Positions 55,571 to 63,880 of a DNA stretch of 64,000 nucleotides are shown piece after piece. A program made the position numbers and the translations under genes. This DNA is from Rheinheimera oceanensis. GTDB taxonomy: Bacteria > Pseudomonadota > Gammaproteobacteria > Enterobacterales > Alteromonadaceae. Where the stretch lies: contig NZ_JAGPNM010000001.1 in assembly GCF_018831085.1 (NCBI RefSeq), forward strand, positions 868,001 through 932,000. Direction: 5' to 3'. Position 1 is the stretch's first letter, and each line of letters starts with the position of its first letter. The notes below the pieces were generated by a model that was not told the origin of the DNA, searched no databases, and was given only the letters and a program-made list of their open reading frames with translations.

Positions 55571-56575
55571 TCAAAAGCCCGTTAAAACGATCTTGCCGAT
55601 AGTTTTACCAGCTTCCAGCAACTGATGGCCTTTTCTGATATTTTCAGCGCTCATCCGGCCAAGTACTTCGCTTAGCGTGGCTTTTATCTCACCAGCATCG
55701 ACCAGCTCACTGACTTTTTTCAATAAAGCATGTTGTTGCGCCATATCTTCCGTCTGGAACATCGACCGGGTAAACATCAGCTCCCAATGAAAACTCAGTG
55801 ACTTCAGTTTCATTTTGGATATATCTAGCGGGCCCGGATCGTCAATCATCGCAATCTGCCCTCTGGGCGGCATAATGTCGATTAAGCGCTCAAAATGTAA
55901 ATCAGAGCGCGTCAGCGCAGCCACATACTTAGGCGCTTTACCCAGCTGTGCAAGTTGCTCTTTCATGGATTGGCTGTGATCGATAACATCATCAGCTCCC
56001 AGCTCTAAACTCCATTGCTGTGTTTCAGGCCTTGAAGCTGTAGCGATAACATGTAGCCTGGTCAATTTCTTCGCCAGTTGAATCAGCGCCGAGCCAACAC
56101 CGCCGGCACCGCCCACCACCAGCAAGCTTTCACCTTCGCCACCACCCATAGGTATTTTGAAGCTGTCAAACAATAACTCCCACGCCGTGATGCTGGTCAA
56201 AGGCAAAGACGCCGCTTCTTCAAACGAAATACTCTTGGGTTTCGGGCCCACTATGCGTTCATCTACCAGATGAAACTCAGCGTTTGTGCCTGGCCGGGTA
56301 ATATCACCGGCATAAAACACCTCATCACCCGGTTGAAATAAGGTCACTTCAGCACCGACAGCTTCAACCACACCAGCGGCATCATAACCAAGGATACGAT
56401 AACCAGACTCAGGCACACCATTGCGACGCACCTTGGTGTCTACCGGGTTCATGGATACCGCTTTAATGGCAACCAAAAGATCACGGGGGCCAGGTGTTGG
56501 TTTAGGCGTATCAAACGCAACCAGCGCATCCTGATGATCAGCAGGAAGATATGTTGAGAAACCTACAGCTTTCAT
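55571..56575 (-). CDS. Zinc-independent alcohol dehydrogenase / quinone oxidoreductase family
   Basis: 334 residues: VLGYDAAGVVEAVGAEVTLF-like nucleotide fold start (RILGYDAAGVVEAVGAEV), cofactor loop VVGGAGGVGSALIQLAKKLT near 154, and the end AGKTIGKIVLTGF. No catalytic-zinc Cys/His set is evident. It overlaps the next gene by 4 bases (ATGA), so it is coupled to the ABM-type monooxygenase. Confidence 0.9.
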   Translation of the reverse strand: MKAVGFSTYLPADHQDALVAFDTPKPTPGPRDLLVAIKAVSMNPVDTKVRRNGVPESGYRILGYDAAGVVEAVGAEVTLFQPGDEVFYAGDITRPGTNAEFHLVDERIVGPKPKSISFEEAASLPLTSITAWELLFDSFKIPMGGGEGESLLVVGGAGGVGSALIQLAKKLTRLHVIATASRPETQQWSLELGADDVIDHSQSMKEQLAQLGKAPKYVAALTRSDLHFERLIDIMPPRGQIAMIDDPGPLDISKMKLKSLSFHWELMFTRSMFQTEDMAQQHALLKKVSELVDAGEIKATLSEVLGRMSAENIRKGHQLLEAGKTIGKIVLTGF

Positions 56576-56880
56576 TTTTCACCTCCGATTGTTGCTGCAC
56601 TGTTGAAGTGGAACACCTCCACTTCGCCTGTAAAAAACGGAACCAGTGCATTAATAAAAGTTTCATGCGCTGCGCTGGGTTCAAACAGCTCGACATGATC
56701 GGCGTAACTGCGCCATTGCACCAGTAAACTGATACGGGACGAGTTTTCGATTTCCTGGCTAATAATGTGCGACTGATAACCTTCCGCCTGTTCAACATAG
56801 GCTTTCACCTCAGCGAAGGCCGCAAAAAAACCTTGTTGTTGCTCAGGTGCAACGTTAAAGCGGGCAATTTCTATAACCAT
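56572..56880 (-). CDS. ABM-type small monooxygenase-like protein
   Basis: 102 residues from the ATG at 56880, with GGAGGAA 7 bases upstream; the frame is open further back but overlaps the preceding gene. MVIEIARFNVAPEQQQGFFA, GYQSHIISQEIENSSR and LLVQWRSYADHVELFE fit the antibiotic-biosynthesis-monooxygenase (ABM) fold. Such proteins often modify quinones. It is in an operon with the two oxidoreductases. Confidence 0.9.
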   Translation of the reverse strand: MVIEIARFNVAPEQQQGFFAAFAEVKAYVEQAEGYQSHIISQEIENSSRISLLVQWRSYADHVELFEPSAAHETFINALVPFFTGEVEVFHFNSAATIGGEK

Positions 56881-56908
56881 TGTGTATTCCTCCGGGGTGT
56901 TAATACCA

Positions 56909-57871
56909 TTAAGCGGTAACGTCGATGGCAATCTTGCCGCGTAACCCATTCGATTTTTGCTCCAGCCGCGCATGTGCCTGGCCCATTTCTGATAGCGGAT
57001 ACACTGCGCCGACAACTGGCTTAAGTTGGCCTCTTTCTACCAAACGCGATAAATCATCTAACTTGCCCCGGTTTTGCCGCGTAAACACAAAGTGATAACT
57101 GGCATTGCGCCCCCAGGCTTCTATCAGGTTTTGCGGCGTCGCTATATCAACAATGCTGACCACCCGCCCCAACTGCGCCAACACCAACGGGCTTCTTTGC
57201 AGCGTATCGCCACCAACGGTATCCAACACCACATTCACGCCCTGGCCATCTGTTGCTGCCAGCACCGCCTCTACATAATCGGTTTGCTTGTAGTCAATAG
57301 TGACATCTGCGCCCAAACCTTTTACAAACTCAGCGTTTTGTGAAGACACTGTCGTTATCACCCGCGCGCCGGCCGCTTTGGCTATCTGAATCGCAATATG
57401 GCCTACACCACCTGCGCCGCCATGTACCAGAATGGTTTCGCCGACCTGCAGATTGACCCGCGTAATCAGCGCTTCCCATACCGTGCCGCCCACTAAGCTC
57501 AGTGCTGCCGCTTCAAGATGCGTCAGGGCTTTGGGTTTCAGGCCTACGATGGCTTCATTCGCGACATGATATTCCGCATAGCTGCCATCACCGTTGAAAA
57601 TTTCCGGCGTGTACCACACTTCATCACCCGGCTTAAACGCCGTAACGCCAGGGCCTACGGCCTCTACTACGCCGGAAACGTCATGTCCGGTAATCGCTGG
57701 CAGTGGCACATAATCTTTATAGTCTCCACGACGCACCTGATAGTCCAACGGGTTGACTGACGTCGCATGCACCCTGACTAAAACCTGACCGTCTCCTGCT
57801 ACCGGCTTAGCCAGCACCACTTCACGGAAACTCTCTGGACCACCAAAAGACTCTAAAATCATTGCTCGCAT
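56909..57871 (-). CDS. NADPH:quinone reductase-like zinc-binding-type oxidoreductase
   Basis: 320 residues from the ATG at 57871, with AGGTG 6 bases before; a GTG at 57880 is possible. [20 protein letters not shown] starts it, and [20 protein letters not shown] holds the cofactor site near 145. The end [13 protein letters not shown] is typical. It leads the three-gene operon. The first 40 codons and the whole promoter recur, diverged, at 61604-61923. Confidence 0.92.
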   Translation of the reverse strand: MRAMILESFGGPESFREVVLAKPVAGDGQVLVRVHATSVNPLDYQVRRGDYKDYVPLPAITGHDVSGVVEAVGPGVTAFKPGDEVWYTPEIFNGDGSYAEYHVANEAIVGLKPKALTHLEAAALSLVGGTVWEALITRVNLQVGETILVHGGAGGVGHIAIQIAKAAGARVITTVSSQNAEFVKGLGADVTIDYKQTDYVEAVLAATDGQGVNVVLDTVGGDTLQRSPLVLAQLGRVVSIVDIATPQNLIEAWGRNASYHFVFTRQNRGKLDDLSRLVERGQLKPVVGAVYPLSEMGQAHARLEQKSNGLRGKIAIDVTA

Positions 57872-57894
57872 ATTTTTCACCTATTTATATATTT

Positions 57895-57910
57895 GCATAT
57901 CGATATATGC
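57895..57910. promoter_or_regulatory. Near-palindrome close to the quinone-oxidoreductase start, copy 1
   Basis: GCATATCGATATATGC, imperfect at the centre, about 24 bases before the start. In copy 2 the same place holds a perfect 22-bp palindrome (61747-61768) built from two TATATCGATATA-like units. Confidence 0.55.
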
Positions 57911-58015
57911 AGATGTAACTGGTTTTAAAAAAAGAGTTGCCTCGCAACTCCCAACGTTTTCCTGCATGCCAGTGGCATAAATCTACCAATATCTGTGCAC
58001 ACCATTCGAATCTAT

Positions 58016-58072
58016 ATATCGGTAAATTTCGATATGTACACATAATATCTTTATATCGAGAAATGTCAATAT
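58016..58072. promoter_or_regulatory. Paired 20-base operator-like sites, copy 1
   Basis: ATATCGGTAAATTTCGATAT (58016-58035) and ATATCGAGAAATGTCAATAT (58053-58072), both with ATATCG-N8-CRATAT arms and centres 37 bases apart. Both are unchanged in copy 2 with the same spacing, though the bases between have drifted. The ArsR protein encoded just beyond is the best candidate to bind them. Confidence 0.75.
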
Positions 58073-58169
58073 GAATTTTCATTTTTAATCAAACTCTGTC
58101 CGTTACCGGGAAAGCGCCTCAAATAATGTGACTGCTGAAAATACTAGGATAGGCCATTCCATTTAGAAA

Positions 58170-58185
58170 CTATATCTGCGTATAG
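58170..58185. promoter_or_regulatory. Weaker relative of the CTATAC dyad
   Basis: CTATATCTGCGTATAG shares only the CTATA and TATAG-type ends with the sites at 28525 and 54434. Listed because it lies in a non-coding stretch otherwise without features (58074-58286). Confidence 0.3.
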
Positions 58186-58286
58186 GTCGGCTCTCTCATA
58201 CGATAAAAGACGATATAAACAAGGCGGGGTTTAGTGAGAATAGACAGCAAAAACAGATCAGGAAAAGATCGCTAACCACAATAAAT

Positions 58287-58312
58287 AAACCCCGGCTAAA
58301 AAACCGGGGTTT
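58287..58312 (-). terminator. Intrinsic terminator after arsR
   Basis: AAACCCCGG, loop CTAAAAAA, CCGGGGTTT; read on the minus strand it is followed by a T-rich tract. It lies 24 bases after the arsR stop. Confidence 0.85.
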
Positions 58313-58335
58313 GTCATTCATCTAACAGAGCTGTA

Positions 58336-58647
58336 TTACAACTCTTTACCAAGCAGCTCAATCAGCTTTTTGATATTCGCTTCATTGCGCTTGTAATAGG
58401 TCCAGCCACCCATGCGCTTGGAGGTAACCAATCCGGCCCGTTGCAGTGAAGCCAAATAAGTCGATGTCGTCGACTGGCTCAAGCCAACGCCTTCCTGGAT
58501 ACTGCCAACACAGACACCATCAATAGTGACATCGCCTTCGTCTTGCGGCGGAAAGTGCTTTTCCGGCTCACGAAGATTTTGCAGTATTGATAACCGGGTC
58601 GGATTACCTAATGCTTTAAATATTTCTACTATGTTCATGGGCATCAT
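58336..58647 (-). CDS. ArsR-family regulator with a redox-type Cys
   Basis: 103 residues. The winged HTH covers IFKALGNPTRLSILQNLREP, then VGLSQSTTSTYLASLQRAGL and GGWTYYKRNEANIKKL. It has one Cys, in DGVCVGSIQEGVGLSQ, where CyeR-like thiol-sensing members have theirs; no metal-binding Cys pair is seen. Starts at 58644 or 58638 are also possible. It is upstream of and pointing toward the quinone-oxidoreductase operon, and is flanked by operator copies. TTATATCGCCATATTT at its own start may allow autoregulation. Confidence 0.88.
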   Translation of the reverse strand: MMPMNIVEIFKALGNPTRLSILQNLREPEKHFPPQDEGDVTIDGVCVGSIQEGVGLSQSTTSTYLASLQRAGLVTSKRMGGWTYYKRNEANIKKLIELLGKEL

Positions 58648-58733
58648 TATATCGCCATATTTAAAAAAGTAAATGCATTGTCCGCCGTTTTTTCAAACTT
58701 TTTTGGCGAAGTAAGAGCGTGTAAAGCCCTTAC

Positions 58734-60122
58734 TTAAACCTCGGCAAACTCACGGATAATGCTGTTAATTGTATCTTTGGCATCACCCAATACCATCCGG
58801 GTATTGTCTTTAAAGAACAGTGGATTGTCCACACCGGCAAAACCAGCATCAGCAGAGCGTTTTAACACAAAGACCGTTTTTGCCCGGTACGCTTCAATCA
58901 CCGGCATACCGTAAATTGGGCTGCCTTTCATTTCTTTTGCCGCAGGGTTAACCACATCGTTCGCACCGATCACAATCACCACATCGTAGTTTTCCATACG
59001 TGGGTTAACGTCTTCCATCTCGTAAAGTTGCTCATAAGGTACATCAGCTTCGGCCAGCAGCACGTTCATATGACCTGGCATACGCCCTGCCACCGCATGT
59101 ATTGCGTAATCAACAGTACTACCATTTGCTTCCATTAACGATTGTAATTCGCGTACCGCATGCTGCGCCTGCGCTACCGCCATACCGTAACCCGGTACTA
59201 CCAGCACTGACTGTGCCGCTTCCAGTACATAAAACGCATCTTGGGCCGCAAGAACTTTGATCTCACCTTCAATTTTCTCGCCTGCTTCAACCGGCTTAGC
59301 AAAACCCGACAGCAGCACGTTGACCAACGAACGGTTCATCGCTTTACACATAATGCTGGTCAGAATCAGCCCTGACGCACCCACAAGCAGGCCTGTTACG
59401 ATAAGAATAGTATTACCTGTTGCCAAACCCGCCGTTGCAGCCGCCATGCCCGAGTAACTGTTCAGTAACGCAATGACCACTGGCATATCAGCACCACCAA
59501 TGGAGATAGTTGCCCAAAGACCAAGACTTAATGCCAGCACAATGGCCAGGTAAAACCAAACCGGGGCTGCTGGTGCAGTAACAAAGAAATACCCCACAAC
59601 CGCTATGGCCACTAAGTGCAGTATGCTTAACTCACGCAAGCCGGTAAACACCAGAGCCTTAGATTTAAGCTTACCGGACAGCTTACCCCATGCCACAACA
59701 GAGCCCGAAAAGGTAACGCCCCCCACCAGCACTGTGATAAACAAGGTAACAAAAACAAAGGTACTTTCGGTTTGTAACGTCAGCAGATCCATGCCCGCAA
59801 ACGTAGCCCAACCTAATACCAGTGACGCTAAACCGCCAAAGCCGTTTAATAGCGACACCATTTCTGGCATGGCCGTCATCTGAATGGTTCTGGCTTTCCA
59901 GGCGCCAAAGGCACCGCCAATAACAAACCCCAGCGCAATGTAGTGATAACTAATAATTTGCTGATCCAGCAAGGTAACCAATACCGCAAGCAGCATACCC
60001 AGCGCTGATACAAAGTTGCCTTTTCTGGCTGTGTCAGGGTGACTTAACAATTTAAGACCTATGATAAAGAGCGCAGCAGCGACCACATACGACAGGTTGA
60101 TGATGGTTTCGATAGTATTCAT
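58734..60122 (-). CDS. pntB: NAD(P) transhydrogenase subunit beta (PntB)
   Basis: 462 residues: about nine membrane helices, with the proton channel region VALLNSYSGMAAATAGLATG, then the NADP-binding domain from about 285 (VLVVPGYGMAVAQAQHAVRE and VDYAIHAVAGRMPGHMNVLL, VVIVIGANDVVNPAAKEM). The enzyme couples hydride transfer between NADH and NADP+ to proton entry and supplies NADPH. It is the last gene of a three-gene operon and overlaps pntAB by 4 bases. Confidence 0.97.
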   Translation of the reverse strand: MNTIETIINLSYVVAAALFIIGLKLLSHPDTARKGNFVSALGMLLAVLVTLLDQQIISYHYIALGFVIGGAFGAWKARTIQMTAMPEMVSLLNGFGGLASLVLGWATFAGMDLLTLQTESTFVFVTLFITVLVGGVTFSGSVVAWGKLSGKLKSKALVFTGLRELSILHLVAIAVVGYFFVTAPAAPVWFYLAIVLALSLGLWATISIGGADMPVVIALLNSYSGMAAATAGLATGNTILIVTGLLVGASGLILTSIMCKAMNRSLVNVLLSGFAKPVEAGEKIEGEIKVLAAQDAFYVLEAAQSVLVVPGYGMAVAQAQHAVRELQSLMEANGSTVDYAIHAVAGRMPGHMNVLLAEADVPYEQLYEMEDVNPRMENYDVVIVIGANDVVNPAAKEMKGSPIYGMPVIEAYRAKTVFVLKRSADAGFAGVDNPLFFKDNTRMVLGDAKDTINSIIREFAEV

Positions 60123-60415
60123 TTGCGTACTCCTGGTTTGTCTTTTTTCTTGAACATGCCAAGCATGCGATCAGTAACCCAATACCCGCCCACCACGTTG
60201 ATACTGGCCAGCGCAACCGCCGCTGTACCCAAAATGGTGGTAAGCAGGTTATCGTCTCCGCCCGCCGCTGCTAAGGCGCCGACTAAGGTAATGCCTGAGA
60301 TCGCGTTTGAACCCGACATCAGTGGGGTATGTAAGGTTGCAGGAACTTTCCGAATAAGCTCAAAGCCCAGATAAGCTGCCAACAACACAATAAAAAGTAA
60401 GTAAATAATTTCCAC
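60119..60415 (-). CDS. pntAB: NAD(P) transhydrogenase subunit alpha, membrane part (PntAB)
   Basis: 98 residues with three membrane helices: VLLAAYLGFELIRKVPATLH, TPLMSGSNAISGITLVGALA and AVALASINVVGGYWVTDRML. It corresponds to the C-terminal part of the enteric PntA. The split alpha subunit gives a three-subunit enzyme of the Rhodospirillum type. It is 2 bases from pntAA and overlaps pntB by 4. Confidence 0.96.
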   Translation of the reverse strand: MEIIYLLFIVLLAAYLGFELIRKVPATLHTPLMSGSNAISGITLVGALAAAGGDDNLLTTILGTAAVALASINVVGGYWVTDRMLGMFKKKDKPGVRK

Positions 60416-60417
60416 AA

Positions 60418-61575
60418 TTAAGCTCCTCTATAGGCGTTTAGTAACATGTCGTTCGTGATCTTGCCGTTGTGTGCTATCACCGATCCGGCAAGAATGTCGT
60501 CGTCTAAATTCAAACCAAAGGATCGGCTCTCATCATCAAAGAACTCATCAATCAGGTTATAAATGTTGTTGGCGTACATATCTGTCGCCGCTCTCGCAAC
60601 GGCCTGGCTCCAATAACCATCGCCAATCACCTTTACACCATTAATTTCAATGGTTTCACCCGCCACTGAACCTTCAACGTTGCCGCCGGATGTCGCCGCC
60701 ATGTCTACGACCACGCTGCCAGGCTTCATTAACGCCAGGGTTGCTTTAGTAATCAGCACCGGCGGTTTACGGCCAAACAGCTGTGCTGTGGTGATCACGA
60801 TGTCGGAGCCGGCAATCGCGTCGCGCTGTGCATCTTGTTGCCTGGCTTTTTGCTCGTCAGTCAGCTCTTTGGCATAACCATCTTTGGTTTGCCCGGTCTC
60901 ACCGATATCAATGTTAAGAAACTTTCCGCCCAGCGACTCTACTTGCTCTGCCACCACCGGACGGGTGTCGTACGCCAGTACATTGGCTCCCAAACGCCTG
61001 GCGGTAGCGATAGCCTGAAGACCGGCCACCCCAGCACCTAGCACAAACACCTTGGCGGGCTTGATGGTGCCCGACGGCGTCATCATCATCGGTAATATTG
61101 AAGGTAACTGGTTAACCGCCTGCATCACCATGACATAACCAGCCAGACTGGCCTGTGAGCTCAACGCATCCATTTTCTGGGCACGCGAAGAACGCGGGAT
61201 CATCTCTACCGACAGGGCGGTTAAGCCTTTTTCAGCAATTGACTCAATCAGTGGCTGTTGAAAGAAAGGATCAAGATGGCCAACCACCATGGCGCCTTTT
61301 TTCATTAACGCCAGGTGCGCTTCCGAGGGTTTATTGACTGCCGCCAGCATATCCACTGTGGGCAGCACCGGATTAACATCAGCAATGATTGTCACACCCA
61401 CTGCTGCGTATTCTTTGTCTGCATAGCCAGAGGCCTCACCGGCCCCCTGCTCCAGCAACAGTGTTATGCCTTTTTTCACCAGTTTCTGCGCACTGCCTGG
61501 TGTAACTGCAACCCGCTTTTCCACATGGTTTAGCGGATCTGCGGCTTTAGATTCATTCAGTATTATGATTTTCAT
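60418..61575 (-). CDS. pntAA: NAD(P) transhydrogenase subunit alpha, NAD-binding part (PntAA)
   Basis: 385 residues from the ATG at 61575 (AAGGA before it); an in-frame ATG at 61620 lies in the duplicated remnant and is not used. MKIIILNESKAADPLNHVEK, then VEKRVAVTPGSAQKLVKKG, VFVLGAGVAGLQAIATARRL and VVDMAATSGGNVEGSVAGE are alanine-dehydrogenase/PntA motifs. It binds NAD(H). Its promoter region is a copied quinone-oxidoreductase promoter. Confidence 0.96.
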   Translation of the reverse strand: MKIIILNESKAADPLNHVEKRVAVTPGSAQKLVKKGITLLLEQGAGEASGYADKEYAAVGVTIIADVNPVLPTVDMLAAVNKPSEAHLALMKKGAMVVGHLDPFFQQPLIESIAEKGLTALSVEMIPRSSRAQKMDALSSQASLAGYVMVMQAVNQLPSILPMMMTPSGTIKPAKVFVLGAGVAGLQAIATARRLGANVLAYDTRPVVAEQVESLGGKFLNIDIGETGQTKDGYAKELTDEQKARQQDAQRDAIAGSDIVITTAQLFGRKPPVLITKATLALMKPGSVVVDMAATSGGNVEGSVAGETIEINGVKVIGDGYWSQAVARAATDMYANNIYNLIDEFFDDESRSFGLNLDDDILAGSVIAHNGKITNDMLLNAYRGA

Positions 61576-61585
61576 AAATTTTTCC

Positions 61586-61723
61586 TTACGAACCCATGCT
61601 TTGGTTGACTGATGTCGCATGCACCTTAACTAAAACCTGACCGTCTCCCGCTACTGGCTTAGCCAGCACCACTTCACGGAAACGCTCTGGACCATCAAAT
61701 GACTCTAAAAGCATTGCTCGCAT
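61586..61723 (-). pseudogene. Truncated 5' copy of the quinone-oxidoreductase gene, leader frame before pntAA
   Basis: MRAMLLESFDGPERFREVVL and on to VLVKVHATSVN matches the start of the gene at 57871 for 40 residues, then continues QSMGS-stop. The 45-codon frame has no disruption and its stop is 10 bases before pntAA. It ends exactly where the duplication ends. Possibly still translated and coupled to pntAA. Confidence 0.8.
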
Positions 61724-61923
61724 ATTTTCACCTATCTTTACATTTATATATCGATATATATCGATATATGTAGTTTTAAAAAAAGAGTTGCCTCACAACT
61801 CCCAGCGTTTTCCGGCATGCCAGTGGCAGCAAGCTGCCAAGATCTATACATACCAACCAAATCTAAATATCGGTAAATTTCGATATGCGGATATGATATC
61901 TTGATATCGAGAAATGTCAATAT
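61604..61923. repeat. Promoter/5'-gene duplication, copy 2
   Basis: Diverged copy of 57752-58073. It carries the first 40 codons of a quinone-oxidoreductase-like gene and its upstream region, here placed before pntAA. Copy 2 sits in a gap of about 480 bases that otherwise holds only the site at 62081. Confidence 0.88.
61747..61886. promoter_or_regulatory. Operator-like sites in copy 2
   Basis: A perfect 22-bp palindrome at 61747-61768 (two TATATCGATATA-like units), then ATATCGGTAAATTTCGATAT at 61867-61886. The second 20-base site, ATATCGAGAAATGTCAATAT, follows at 61904-61923. The two 20-base sites are identical to those of copy 1 with the same 37-base centre spacing. Confidence 0.75.
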
Positions 61924-62080
61924 GGTTCTTGCGATTTATTTATCGGTGCTCGCCCAGATGAACGGGTAGCGCTCAAGGCGACTCAGCCAAAGCACTGGCG
62001 CAAAATAGTTGAAAAACCGGACAAAATTTTAAGTTGCCGGGTTGCATCGTCTATCACTGTGATGCGGCATTATACGTTCC

Positions 62081-62103
62081 GATAATATCCATTTAGATAA
62101 TAT
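62081..62103. promoter_or_regulatory. Motif shared with the LysR operator at 51.9 kb
   Basis: GATAATATCCATTTA at 62081-62095 differs in one base from 51924-51938; a second GATAATAT follows at 62096-62103, giving direct repeats 15 bases apart. It is 104 bases before the TPP-enzyme start. Confidence 0.5.
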
Positions 62104-62206
62104 TCGTTAAGCGGCTTTTTTGTATAGACTGCGGAAAACCCAGATTTCAGGGCAAAGCATGGTGGTGTAAAGCCTATTATTGAACGCGATATAGAGGAGT
62201 CTCACT

Positions 62207-63853
62207 ATGAGTAAGGCATCTGATCTGTTCATCCAGTGTCTGGAAGAAGAGGAAGTGGAGTATATTTTCGGGGTTCCCGGTGAGGAGAATCTCGACATGC
62301 TCGACAGCCTCAGCCGCTCCACCAGGATACAGCTGATCCTTACCCGGCACGAACAAGGTGCAGGTTTTATGGCCGCCACCTATGGTCGGCATACAGGCAA
62401 GACCGGCGTGTGCATGGCGACGCTGGGCCCGGGCGCTACCAATCTGGTCACCGCCGCCGCCTATGCGCAGCTTGGTGGCATGCCGATCCTGATGGTCACC
62501 GGGCAAAAGCCGATCAAGAAGTCTAAGCAAGGTCGCTTCCAGATCCTGGATGTGGTCGACATGATGAAGCCGCTAACCAAGTTTACCCATCAGCTCGCCA
62601 GCGCCGACAACATCCCCAGCCGGGTGCGCGAGGCCTTCCGGCTCGCCGAAGAAGAGAAGCCAGGCGCAACGCATATCGAGTTTCCCGAGGACATTGCCGC
62701 CGAGCAGACCGAATCGATACCGCTCAAGCGCAGCCACACGCGGCGGCCCAATGCCGATGTGAAATCGATCCGCGCGGCGGTGCATGCACTGGAAAAGGCC
62801 AGGTCGCCAATCCTGGTAGTCGGCGCAGGCGCCAACCGCACCATGACCTGCCGAATGTTGCGGCAGTTTATCGAAAAGACCGGCATTCCGTTCCTGACCA
62901 CTCAGCTCGGCAAAGGCGTGATCGACGAACGGCACCCCAGGTTTGTCGGTTGCGCAGCCCTGTCGGCGGGCGACTTTGTTCACCGCGCGGTTGAGGCCGC
63001 CGACCTTATCGTCAATATCGGCCATGACGTGATCGAGAAGCCACCGTTCTTTATGCAGCCGGGCGGCACGCAGGTGATCCACATCTCGTCTAAGAGTGCC
63101 GAGGTCGATCCGGTCTACTTTCCGCAGATCGAGGTTATCGGCGACATCGCCAACGCGATCTGGCAGATCAAGCAGGACATCATTCCCAATGGCGGCTGGA
63201 CATTCGACACTATACTGGCGGCGCGTAAGGGGCAGGTTGCGCACACAGAGTCAATCTCGGGCGATGCCCGCTTCCCTATCTTCCCGCCCTTTCTGGTCGC
63301 CCAGGTGCGCGCGGCGATGCCCGAAGACGGCATCATCTGCCTCGACAACGGGGTGTATAAGATCTGGTTCGCGCGCGACTATCCGGCTTACCGCTCCAAT
63401 ACCGTGCTGCTCGATAATGCGCTCGCCACTATGGGCGCAGGCCTGCCCTCGGCCATGGCCTCAGCGATGATCTATCCCGATCGTAAGGTGATGGCGATTT
63501 GCGGCGATGGCGGCTTTATGATGAACAGTCAGGAAATGGAAACCGCCGTTCGCTTAAAGCTGAACATTACCGTGCTGATCTTGAATGACAACAGCTATGG
63601 CATGATCCGCTGGAAGCAGGCAAACATGGGCTTTAAAGATTGGGGGCTGACCTATGGCAACCCCGATTTCGTCAAGTACGCGCAAAGTTATGGTGCGTTC
63701 GGCCATCGTGCCGAAAGCGCAGAGCACCTCAAGCAATTGCTCGCGTATTGCCGCGACACGCCGGGCGTTCATCTGATCGACTGTCCGGTTGATTATTCTG
63801 AGAACGATCAGATCCTAAACATCGACATCAAGACGCTGTCGAAAAATTTGTAA
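62207..63853 (+). CDS. Thiamine-diphosphate enzyme, acetolactate synthase large-subunit-like
   Basis: 548 residues. The catalytic Glu is in LTRHEQGAGFMAATYGRHTG, followed by GPGATNLVTAAAYAQLGGMP and the TPP/Mg motif GDGGFMMNSQEMETAVRLKL ending in NDN. It fits acetolactate-synthase-type enzymes. The next gene starts an aldehyde dehydrogenase, a pairing that suggests use in a catabolic or aldehyde-linked pathway rather than branched-chain amino acid synthesis. The gene is GC-rich with many CTC, GTC and GCG codons, unlike its neighbours, so it was probably acquired, perhaps from an alphaproteobacterium. Confidence 0.88.
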   Translation: MSKASDLFIQCLEEEEVEYIFGVPGEENLDMLDSLSRSTRIQLILTRHEQGAGFMAATYGRHTGKTGVCMATLGPGATNLVTAAAYAQLGGMPILMVTGQKPIKKSKQGRFQILDVVDMMKPLTKFTHQLASADNIPSRVREAFRLAEEEKPGATHIEFPEDIAAEQTESIPLKRSHTRRPNADVKSIRAAVHALEKARSPILVVGAGANRTMTCRMLRQFIEKTGIPFLTTQLGKGVIDERHPRFVGCAALSAGDFVHRAVEAADLIVNIGHDVIEKPPFFMQPGGTQVIHISSKSAEVDPVYFPQIEVIGDIANAIWQIKQDIIPNGGWTFDTILAARKGQVAHTESISGDARFPIFPPFLVAQVRAAMPEDGIICLDNGVYKIWFARDYPAYRSNTVLLDNALATMGAGLPSAMASAMIYPDRKVMAICGDGGFMMNSQEMETAVRLKLNITVLILNDNSYGMIRWKQANMGFKDWGLTYGNPDFVKYAQSYGAFGHRAESAEHLKQLLAYCRDTPGVHLIDCPVDYSENDQILNIDIKTLSKNL

Positions 63854-63880
63854 TTATTGTCGTTTTCCCGGGAGTGTCGA

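Larger units (their letters stand above)
57752..58073. repeat. Promoter/5'-gene duplication, copy 1
   Basis: About 320 bases that match 61604-61923. Copy 1 contains the first 40 codons of the quinone oxidoreductase and its upstream region. The copies share the same order of landmarks, including GAGTTGCCTCRCAACTCC and GCATGCCAGTGGCA; most differences are single bases. Confidence 0.88.

Noticed and set aside
62573..63244. Long open frame on the minus strand inside the TPP-enzyme gene
   Set aside because: It is the antisense shadow of a GC-rich gene; no ribosome site, and the plus-strand frame has all the enzyme motifs.
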